Source of the DNA: a virus
Virus record (IMG/VR): IMGVR_UViG_3300007539_000049
Coordinates: 1 to 41,128 of that record
Strand: one strand, 5' to 3'
DNA length: 41,128 nt
Below are positions 25,438 through 32,319 of this stretch, one piece after another; the first letter of the stretch is position 1; every line of letters starts with the position of its first letter. The translations under genes were made by a program, and so were the position numbers. The notes under the pieces are model-generated. The model had not been told where the DNA came from. It worked only from the letters and a program-made list of their open reading frames with translations, and searched no databases.

Positions 25438-25665
25438 TTACTCACTCTTTACAGCTGTGAGTACGGCGGAGTCCTTCAAGCACTTACTGCAAGCACCTGC
25501 TGTCCAAAAGGGCAGCGGGTGCTCCTCTTTGGCAAGACACGAAGGGCACACCCAAATGTGGTACCCTCTGTGCGCCAAGTAAACGCACTCGCCACACTGC
25601 TGAGCGTCACTACAACGCTTAGTAGCAGCGGGGCATTGCAGTAGCACAGGTCTCCGGTTAACCAT
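25438..25665 (-). CDS. Small cysteine-rich (zinc-ribbon) protein
   Basis: The 75-residue product starts at ATG 25665 with GAGGTGA upstream. It has cysteines arranged as CPAATKRC, CGEC, CPSC and CSKC, enough for two zinc sites. No family is recognised; small zinc ribbons of this kind often bind nucleic acid or polymerase. A 66-residue frame starting at 25673 overlaps it but lacks the regular cysteine pairs. It is the last gene before the terminator at 25386. Confidence 0.65.
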   Translation of the reverse strand: MVNRRPVLLQCPAATKRCSDAQQCGECVYLAHRGYHIWVCPSCLAKEEHPLPFWTAGACSKCLKDSAVLTAVKSE

Positions 25666-25669
25666 CTAC

Positions 25670-25837
25670 TCACCTCTTCTTGTTCTTTTTACGTCTGCGC
25701 TTAGGTAACGGTTTACCGGCTAGGCGGTAACACTCGTCGGCAAACGCTTCGCTATCTGGATACCTATGCACCTCAGCGATGGCTGTGGTAAGAATAGTTT
25801 CCGCGACAACTGTAAAGAACAAAGGAAGTAGATGCAT
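25670..25837 (-). CDS. Short membrane-type protein with basic tail
   Basis: I choose ATG 25837 because AGGAGA lies four bases upstream; the longer frame would begin in the terminator hairpin. The 55-residue product opens with a hydrophobic stretch (MHLLPLFFTVVAETILTTAI) that could be a membrane helix or signal anchor, then a polar segment and a strongly basic end (PKRRRKKNKKR). A small inner-membrane protein such as a lysis or superinfection factor would fit, but nothing proves it. It overlaps no other gene and is preceded by a strong terminator structure. Confidence 0.55.
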   Translation of the reverse strand: MHLLPLFFTVVAETILTTAIAEVHRYPDSEAFADECYRLAGKPLPKRRRKKNKKR

Positions 25838-25850
25838 GGTTTCTCCTGGT

Positions 25851-25900
25851 AAAAAAATACCCCCAGTACGCACTTCCGTATTAGCGTGTATACTGAGGGT
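25851..25900 (-). terminator. Strand-specific intrinsic terminator/attenuator upstream of the membrane-protein gene
   Basis: In the minus-strand RNA about 15 positions pair (25859-25873 with 25886-25900) with one mismatch, followed by A and seven U (25851-25857). Two pairs are G-U in this strand but would be C-A in the other, so the structure is built for the minus transcript. It lies between the mini-ORF and the ribosome site of the membrane-protein gene, where it either ends a short RNA or acts as an attenuator. Confidence 0.8.
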
Positions 25901-25909
25901 GGTTAGTTA

Positions 25910-25942
25910 CGAGTAAGTGATCAGGCTGTGATCACTTACTCG
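25910..25942. repeat. 33-bp perfect palindrome containing GATC-N7-GATC copy 8
   Basis: CGAGTAAGTGATCA and TGATCACTTACTCG are perfect 14-base arms around GGCTG. The core GATCAGGCTGTGATC (25919-25933) is one of the thirteen dispersed elements, here with much longer symmetry than elsewhere. The stop codon of the mini-ORF lies within it. It could be a high-affinity operator or a cruciform/RNA stem. Confidence 0.85.
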
Positions 25943-26006
25943 GGGGCCTTAGGATGTCCTGGATGTCGTCATCCAGGCATGGGTTTGAAAAAAGACTTGC
26001 TTCCAT
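25932..26006 (-). CDS. 24-codon mini-ORF, possible leader peptide
   Basis: On the minus strand AAGGAG lies five bases upstream of ATG 26006, and the frame runs 24 codons (starting MEASLFSNP, ending LRPPSK) to a TGA located inside the 33-bp palindrome. The product is acidic in the middle (CLDDDIQDI) and matches nothing I know. Its good ribosome site and its place between a promoter-like motif and a terminator suggest a leader peptide or microprotein. No run of one amino acid typical of biosynthetic attenuators is present. Confidence 0.5.
   Translation of the reverse strand: MEASLFSNPCLDDDIQDILRPPSK
25958..25977. other. 8-bp hairpin with TCGT loop inside the mini-ORF
   Basis: CCTGGATG and CATCCAGG pair perfectly around TCGT. 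It would form in the leader RNA upstream of the large palindrome, giving three successive hairpins in about 120 bases. Confidence 0.6.
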
Positions 26007-26023
26007 TTTATCTCCTTGGTTTT

Positions 26024-26043
26024 TTGCAGGTTAATTCCTGCAA
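26024..26043. other. 5'-leader hairpin upstream of the mini-ORF
   Basis: TTGCAGG and CCTGCAA form a seven-base stem with loop TTAATT. If the minus-strand promoter at 26048 is real, this hairpin would sit almost at the 5' end of the transcript, a position that often protects RNA from decay. Confidence 0.5.
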
Positions 26044-26047
26044 TGTT

Positions 26048-26076
26048 CTTATGCCAATAACTTGCGAGGTTTTGCC
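26048..26076 (-). promoter_or_regulatory. Candidate minus-strand promoter facing away from the RNA polymerase gene
   Basis: On the minus strand TGGCATAAG gives an extended -10 (TGn plus CATAAG at 26048-26053), with GGCAAA 17 bases upstream (26071-26076). The block is shared with the element at 21758. It overlaps the ribosome site of the RNA polymerase gene on the other strand, so the two transcription units would interfere. The alternative is that the shared block is a plus-strand late promoter. Confidence 0.4.
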
Positions 26077-29000
26077 ATGCGGACAGTGCTCAGCTTGAAT
26101 GCCCATGAGGCCGACTTAGAGTCCGGCGTTATGGACGCCATAAACTCCTACTTTCCGTACGAGGGCAAAAAGCAAACCTTAGAAGTGAAGAAGCTGTATG
26201 CAGGTGACAAGCGTAAGGACGATGACTTCTCTGCGCAGAAATCATTCAGAACAAAAGGCAAGACCTGGGGCTACAGTGTCTACGGTGACTTTGTTCTGAA
26301 AGATAAGTCGGGGAAGGTTGTTGGTAGCGCCAATAAGGTAAAGCTGGCTACCATACCCCAAATTACAAAACGCTACTCTTATATAGTTGGCGGCAATGAG
26401 TATCAGGCAGACAAGCAGTGGCGCTTAAGCTCGGGCGTGTACACTCGGCGTAAGGACAGCGGCGAACTAGAGACACAGTTCAACCTTGCTAAGGGCTCTG
26501 GCTTCCGAATGCTGTACGACCCCATTAAGAAGTCCTACAACCTTCAGTACGGCACTTCTAATATACCTTTGTACGCTGCGATGAACGCTATGGGCGTTAG
26601 CGACTCGCAGATGAAGGAAGCTTGGGGCTCTGCTATTTTCGAGGCAAACAAGCGTAGGCACAAAGACAAAGATTACGTGCGTCTGGCGCAAAAGCTAGAC
26701 AGGTACAACAAAGACATAAATACACCTACCGATGCGCAAGAGGTGATCAGGAAAGTTTACGGCAAGACCGAACTTAGGCCCGACACCACTAAGATTACCC
26801 TTGGCCAGTCTTTCGACAAGATAACAGGACCGGCTCTTTTGCGTAGTAGCGAGAAGCTGCTAAACGTGCACCGAGGTAAAGAGGAAGTAGACAACCGAGA
26901 CAGCCTACTGTTCAAAGATTTCTGGAGTATTGAAGATCACCTTCCAGAGCGCATCAGTAACTCTAGAGCTAGAATCAAGCGCCGGTTAGCTAACAACGTA
27001 GACCGGCAGACAGACCCCAGGCGCATTGTACCGCCAGATACTTTCGACATACCAATCAAGAGTTACTTCACCAGCACTTCTCTTTCCCAGCAGCCCTCGC
27101 AGGTAAACCCTCTAGACATGATTAACGGTCACCTGCGTACTACCATACTTGGTACGGGCGGCATCTCTACAGAACAGGCGGTTACCTTCGACGCCAAGTT
27201 GATTGATCCTAGCCAGTTAGGGTTTCTTGACCCTGTAGCCACACCAGAAGGTAAGAAGACAGGTATTACCACTCACCTAGGGCTAGGCGTAGGTAAGATA
27301 GGTAATCGCCCTGCCCTGATGGCTTGGAGCGTCAAGTCCGGTAAGTACGAGATGATATCCAGCGACAAGATGGCTACCAGCACCGTGGCTTTCCCTGACT
27401 CGTACGAATGGTCGTCAGGTAAGCCTAAGGCAAGGGAGTCTACGGTCACTGTGACTAAGGCAGGCGATCCTGACGTGGTTAAGCCCGGTAAGGTAGAATA
27501 CATACTGGCAAAGCCCACCAATATGTTTTCTATGACCACCAACCTTATACCTTTTCTACCATCTACACAGGCTGGTAGAGCAGAGATGGCGACTCGACAC
27601 TTAGAGCAGGCCATTGCCTTGTCTCAGCCGGAACCTCCGCTGGTTCAGTCGCACACAGGTTCAGAAGGTAGACTCTCTACTTTTGAGAAACTGGTGGGCA
27701 ACTTTATTAGCCACACTTCGCCCGTAGACGGCAAAGTTACCAAGGTAGCTAAAGATAGCATCACCGTTAAGGACAGCAGCGGTAAGAGCTTCAAAGTTCC
27801 TCTGTACGACCACTACCCCCTTAACGACAAGAAAGCGTTTATCCACTCCAAGCCCTTGGTTTCAGTAGGCGATACGGTCAAGGCGAAGCAAGTTCTAGCA
27901 GACAACACCTTTACAAAAGACGGTGTTCTGGCACTTGGCACTAACCTGCACATTGCGTACTTACCTTTCAGAGGGCTGACTTTCGAGGATGGTATTGTCA
28001 TAAGCGAGACTGCTGCTGAAAAGCTCCGTAGTCCTCACCTGTACAAACCGCATCAGTACCTGGAGAAGAACATGTCTCTAGGTCTATCCAAGTTCAGGTC
28101 GCATTACCCTGGTGTGGTCTCCGACGAAAATGCTAAAAAGTTGGATGATCAGGGTGTGATCAAAGTGGGCCAGATAGTTAAACCCGGTGATGTTGTTGCA
28201 ACTATCCTAGCCAAGAAAGACCCTAGGTTAGAGAGCATCGAGCTAAAAGGTATCCACAAGTCTTTGGATAGAGCCTACGCCGATAAGTCACTTACCTGGG
28301 ACAAGTCAACACTAGGAATCGTTACTGACGTCGTAAAGCACGGTAACGAAGTTGAAGTGCACATCAAGACCGACGAGAAGGCAGACGTAGGCGACAAGCT
28401 CTCAGGTAGGTATGGTAACAAGGGTGTCATCACCGCCGTGTTGCCTGACGAAGAGATGCCGCACGATAAAGACGGTAATCCTATCGAGATCATAGTAAAC
28501 CCGTCCGGTGTTCCAGGTAGAATCAATCCTTCGCAGATACATGAGACACGTTTGGCCAAGGTGGCTGCAGCTACGGGTGACACTTACGCCATCAGAAACT
28601 TCGAACCCTCTGACGACAAGAAAATTGTTAAAGTCGAAGGTCACTACCGAACAGTTAAGACCAAAGAGGGTGTGAAGAGGATCTATGTAGAACCCTATGA
28701 GTACGAGCGAGACTACGGTGGCATGGTTGAACGTGAGCTTAGGGCTCACGGTATGACCGGCGAAGAGGAGTTAGTAGACCCTGAATCTGGTACTAGTCTG
28801 GGTTCCGTCATGGTCGGCCATCAGTACATTCTGAAGCAGCGTCACCAGGTAGACAAAAAGCTCTCAGCGAGAGCCGCAGGCTCAGGTTATGCCTACGACG
28901 CTAACCTTGTTCCAAAGAGTGGTGGCGGTTCAGGTGGTCAGACTTTTGGCGGTCTTGGTCTGTTTGCCATGCTCGCTCACGGGGCTGTGCACAATATACG

Positions 29001-32000
29001 CGACGGACTTACCTACAAGTCCGATCAGACCCAGAACGAAGTATGGTCTGCCGTACAGGCAGGTATGCCGCTACCTGCGCCTCAGCCCAGTTTCGCGTAC
29101 GAGAAGTTCCTAGGGTACCTAGCAGGTACCGGTGTGAACGTAGAGAAGAAAGGCAACATGCTTGTCCTTTCGCCACTCACAGATGAGCAGATACTGGAGA
29201 AGTCCAACGGTGAACTCACGGACGCTACAAAGGTGCTTCGCGGTAAAGATCTGAAGCCCGAAAAGGGTGGCTTGTTCGATATGGAGATTACCGGTGGACC
29301 TGGGGGTAAGGGCTGGTCACATATAAAGCTCGCGGAGCCTATCCCGAACCCCGTCTTTGAGAAGGCGGTAGTATCCTTGTTAGGACTGAAGCAGAAAGAC
29401 TATGACGCAGTTCTGCAAGGTAAGACACGTCTCGACGAAACCGGCAAAGTGGTAGAGTCCGGAGGTAAGACAGGCGCTGCTGCCATCGTAGCGGCACTGG
29501 CTAATCTGAACGAAGACCAAGCTCTTGCCAAGGCTGAGTCACAGTTAGAAACCGCCCGCAGAGGTGATCTGGATAAGGTAAACAAACGCATTAAGTACCT
29601 TAAGGCACTTAAGAGCGCAGGTCTCGAAGCGCAGGAAGCGTATACTCTAAGCAACCTGCCAGTGCTGCCTCCGATCATGCGACCCATCTCCGCTTTGGAA
29701 GGTGGTGACTTGTCGGTGGATGGTCTTAACCTACACTACAGGGAAGTCAGCTTATTGAACGACGCCTTACTCCAAGCGAAAGGCGTTGTGCCCGACGAGA
29801 TGCTCGTCGGTAGTGGTTACCACCTGTACAGCGCAGTGCGGGGCCTGATGGGATCAGGCACCCTTAAACCGGGTACCAATCTAAGCGACGGTAAAACGGA
29901 GCAACCTCCGGGTATCATGGATATCCTGTCAGGTAGGCAAGGACCCAAGACAGGTTACTTTCTGAAGAACGTCGTAGACCGTCGCCAGGACTTGGTTATG
30001 CGCTCAGTCATTGTGCCTGACCTGGACCTGTCTTTGAACGAAGTCGGCCTACCGCGAGTCGGAGCCATGAAAATGTTCCAGCCCTTTGTTATGCGGGAAC
30101 TGCAGGACATGAACATGACTCCCCTGCAAGCACGTAAGGAAATTGAAGATAACACTGAGCTTGCCAACCGGGCGCTAGACGTGGCTGTCACTAAGCGTCC
30201 TGTGCTGTTTAAACGAGACCCTGTGCTTTACAAGTACGGCATACAGGCGTTTGACGTAAAGCTACACGACCAAAAGTCTATACACATTCACCCCCTAGTT
30301 GTTGGTGGGTTTAACGCCGACTTCGATGGCGACACCATGGCAGTCTTTGTTCCTGTAAGCGAAGAGGCTGTACAAGAGGCGTATCAGAAGATGATGCCTC
30401 AAAAGAATATCTTTGACCCCGGCTCTGGCAGGGTTAAGTACATGCCTTCTCTAGAAGGGCAACTTGGCTTATTCCTACTTTCTCAGTGGGGTAAGGACAG
30501 TTCTAAGAAGTTCTCTAGCTTAGAAGCTGCTGCTAAAGCCTACCGCGAAGGTGAGGTTACAGCCAACGAAGTAGTCAAGGCCGGTAGCTATAGAACTACT
30601 CCAGGTAGAGCAGCCATTTACACCGCTTTGCCTGATGGCGCTCGAGAAACCACTATACTTACAGACCCTAAGTTTACCGTAAACTCTAAGAACTTGGGTA
30701 AAATGATGTCAGTGGTGGGAAGAGACAAGCCTAAGTCTTTCATAGCCACCGCTGACAGAATCAAGGAACTAGGCTGGGGGCACTCCCACTCTATCGGATT
30801 CTCTTTCCAAGACAGCGACTTCAGAGTGCTGTACAAGCTACGGTCTAAGCACCTCAAGATAGCGGACAAAAAAGTTGCGGCGCTGCCTTCTTCGATGAAC
30901 TCAAAGGCTCGTAGTGAAGCGATAATCAAGATATACAGCAAGGCTACCTCGGACATGAGCGCCGAGGCTAAGAAGGAACTGTCTAAGCAGGGCAGCGCTC
31001 TCTATACCATGCACGCTGCAGGTACTAAGCCTGGCTGGTCTCAGCTTCAGCAGTTGGTTCTTGCGCCTATGCTTCTCGAGAACGCTAAAGGAGAGGTTAT
31101 ACCCGTGCCTGTGCGTAAGTCGTACACCGAGGGACTGACTACTGCAGGGTACTGGATTACTTCTTCTGGTGCCCGTAAAGGTCTGATTGAGAAAGTGCAG
31201 TCTGTATCTCAGCCGGGTGCGCTGTCTAAGCAGATCGTCAACACGACTATGGGCACTACCATCACAAACAACGATTGCGGTACCGACAAGGGCATCAGTC
31301 TTGATATTGATGACATGGACCTCATAGACCGCTTTACTGCAAAACCATTCAAAGTGGGTAGCAAAACCATACCACGCAACACACTTCTTACTGCTCGTCT
31401 GAAGTCTGAATTGAAGGACGTAGGGGTTAATAAAGTAGTTGTGCGGTCTAGTATGAAATGCGCCGAAGGCGGAGGCATATGCAGTCACTGCTACGGTGTT
31501 ACTGCGGGTGGTAAGTCTTTAGAGAAAGGCACCAACATCGGTGTTATAGCTGGGCAGGCCATCGGTGAGCGCGGTATGCAGCTTTCGATGAAGCAGTTCC
31601 ACACAGGCGGTGTGGCTTCAGGCGGCAGCAACGTAGTCAGTGGTTTTAACCGCGTTAGCCAGATTGTGAAGATGCCTTTGAATCTTCCAGGGCAGGCTAC
31701 TCTAGCACCTGTGTCAGGTACCGTTACGGGTGTACGCAAGAGTCCTTCAGGCGGCTACGACGTGCAGGTCGGTACCAACACTGCTTACGTTCCAGTTAAC
31801 CTCAGCCTAAATGTCAAGAAGGGTGACAAAATAAGAAAAGGCGATGCCATTAGTTCTGGTCCTATCAATCCGCGCCAGCTTCTTGAGCTAACTGACATAG
31901 ACAGGGTGCAGAGATACTTAGCAGACGAGCTACACAGCGCTTATGCCTCTGAAGGTATTAAGAAGCGAAACATCGAGGTTGTGACACGAAGTCTTACCAA

Positions 32001-32319
32001 CCTGGCTGTGGTCGATGACCCTGGGGACGTGCCTGGTTTTATACGTGGGGACATGATTCAGGCAAGCCACGCTAACCATCTTAACACTAAGACTGCGGGG
32101 GCTAAGCTAAAGTTTACACCAGTACTGAAGGGTGTTGAGACACTACCTCTAGACCAAACAGAGGACTTTCTGGCAAGGTTGCACTACCGGCGTCTCAAAG
32201 ACACTATACAGAGAGGTGCTGCTGAAGGCTGGCAAAGCGACATACATGGTGTGCACCCTGTTCCTGGCATTGTGTACTCCAAAGAGTTCGGCAAATCTCC
32301 AAAAGGCGGTCCCTACTGA
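26077..32319 (+). CDS. Single-chain DNA-directed RNA polymerase, fused beta and beta' subunits
   Basis: ATG 26077 has GCGAGG eight bases upstream; a TTG five codons earlier is less likely. The 2080-residue protein contains, in order, beta motifs IPQITKRYSYIVGGNEY (about 93; matches the FIINGTERV segment), LDPVATPEGKKTG, ALGTNLHIAYLPF with FEDGIVISE, GDKLSGRYGNKGVI (772), NPSGVPGRINPSQIHET (808) and FGGLGLFAMLAHGA, then without linker (about 1030) beta' motifs RPISALEGGDL, the catalytic loop NADFDGD (1413-1419), a zinc site C1734, C1795, C1802, C1805, and the trigger loop GERGMQLSMKQFHTGG (about 1830). Zinc domain 1 of beta' is missing: GLFDMEITGG passes straight to the HIKLAEP strand. E. coli beta plus beta' total about 2750 residues, so it is compact. 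No alpha, omega or sigma gene is in the window. Confidence 0.95.
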   Translation: MRTVLSLNAHEADLESGVMDAINSYFPYEGKKQTLEVKKLYAGDKRKDDDFSAQKSFRTKGKTWGYSVYGDFVLKDKSGKVVGSANKVKLATIPQITKRYSYIVGGNEYQADKQWRLSSGVYTRRKDSGELETQFNLAKGSGFRMLYDPIKKSYNLQYGTSNIPLYAAMNAMGVSDSQMKEAWGSAIFEANKRRHKDKDYVRLAQKLDRYNKDINTPTDAQEVIRKVYGKTELRPDTTKITLGQSFDKITGPALLRSSEKLLNVHRGKEEVDNRDSLLFKDFWSIEDHLPERISNSRARIKRRLANNVDRQTDPRRIVPPDTFDIPIKSYFTSTSLSQQPSQVNPLDMINGHLRTTILGTGGISTEQAVTFDAKLIDPSQLGFLDPVATPEGKKTGITTHLGLGVGKIGNRPALMAWSVKSGKYEMISSDKMATSTVAFPDSYEWSSGKPKARESTVTVTKAGDPDVVKPGKVEYILAKPTNMFSMTTNLIPFLPSTQAGRAEMATRHLEQAIALSQPEPPLVQSHTGSEGRLSTFEKLVGNFISHTSPVDGKVTKVAKDSITVKDSSGKSFKVPLYDHYPLNDKKAFIHSKPLVSVGDTVKAKQVLADNTFTKDGVLALGTNLHIAYLPFRGLTFEDGIVISETAAEKLRSPHLYKPHQYLEKNMSLGLSKFRSHYPGVVSDENAKKLDDQGVIKVGQIVKPGDVVATILAKKDPRLESIELKGIHKSLDRAYADKSLTWDKSTLGIVTDVVKHGNEVEVHIKTDEKADVGDKLSGRYGNKGVITAVLPDEEMPHDKDGNPIEIIVNPSGVPGRINPSQIHETRLAKVAAATGDTYAIRNFEPSDDKKIVKVEGHYRTVKTKEGVKRIYVEPYEYERDYGGMVERELRAHGMTGEEELVDPESGTSLGSVMVGHQYILKQRHQVDKKLSARAAGSGYAYDANLVPKSGGGSGGQTFGGLGLFAMLAHGAVHNIRDGLTYKSDQTQNEVWSAVQAGMPLPAPQPSFAYEKFLGYLAGTGVNVEKKGNMLVLSPLTDEQILEKSNGELTDATKVLRGKDLKPEKGGLFDMEITGGPGGKGWSHIKLAEPIPNPVFEKAVVSLLGLKQKDYDAVLQGKTRLDETGKVVESGGKTGAAAIVAALANLNEDQALAKAESQLETARRGDLDKVNKRIKYLKALKSAGLEAQEAYTLSNLPVLPPIMRPISALEGGDLSVDGLNLHYREVSLLNDALLQAKGVVPDEMLVGSGYHLYSAVRGLMGSGTLKPGTNLSDGKTEQPPGIMDILSGRQGPKTGYFLKNVVDRRQDLVMRSVIVPDLDLSLNEVGLPRVGAMKMFQPFVMRELQDMNMTPLQARKEIEDNTELANRALDVAVTKRPVLFKRDPVLYKYGIQAFDVKLHDQKSIHIHPLVVGGFNADFDGDTMAVFVPVSEEAVQEAYQKMMPQKNIFDPGSGRVKYMPSLEGQLGLFLLSQWGKDSSKKFSSLEAAAKAYREGEVTANEVVKAGSYRTTPGRAAIYTALPDGARETTILTDPKFTVNSKNLGKMMSVVGRDKPKSFIATADRIKELGWGHSHSIGFSFQDSDFRVLYKLRSKHLKIADKKVAALPSSMNSKARSEAIIKIYSKATSDMSAEAKKELSKQGSALYTMHAAGTKPGWSQLQQLVLAPMLLENAKGEVIPVPVRKSYTEGLTTAGYWITSSGARKGLIEKVQSVSQPGALSKQIVNTTMGTTITNNDCGTDKGISLDIDDMDLIDRFTAKPFKVGSKTIPRNTLLTARLKSELKDVGVNKVVVRSSMKCAEGGGICSHCYGVTAGGKSLEKGTNIGVIAGQAIGERGMQLSMKQFHTGGVASGGSNVVSGFNRVSQIVKMPLNLPGQATLAPVSGTVTGVRKSPSGGYDVQVGTNTAYVPVNLSLNVKKGDKIRKGDAISSGPINPRQLLELTDIDRVQRYLADELHSAYASEGIKKRNIEVVTRSLTNLAVVDDPGDVPGFIRGDMIQASHANHLNTKTAGAKLKFTPVLKGVETLPLDQTEDFLARLHYRRLKDTIQRGAAEGWQSDIHGVHPVPGIVYSKEFGKSPKGGPY
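28147..28161. repeat. GATC-N7-GATC palindrome, copy 9
   Basis: The sequence is GATCAGGGTGTGATC, inside the beta part of the RNA polymerase gene, encoding DDQGVIK. Confidence 0.8.

Noticed and set aside
30901-31488. 195-codon minus-strand open frame inside the RNA polymerase gene
   Set aside because: It lies wholly antisense to highly conserved beta' motifs, has no ribosome site or recognisable domain, and is explained by codon bias of the real gene.
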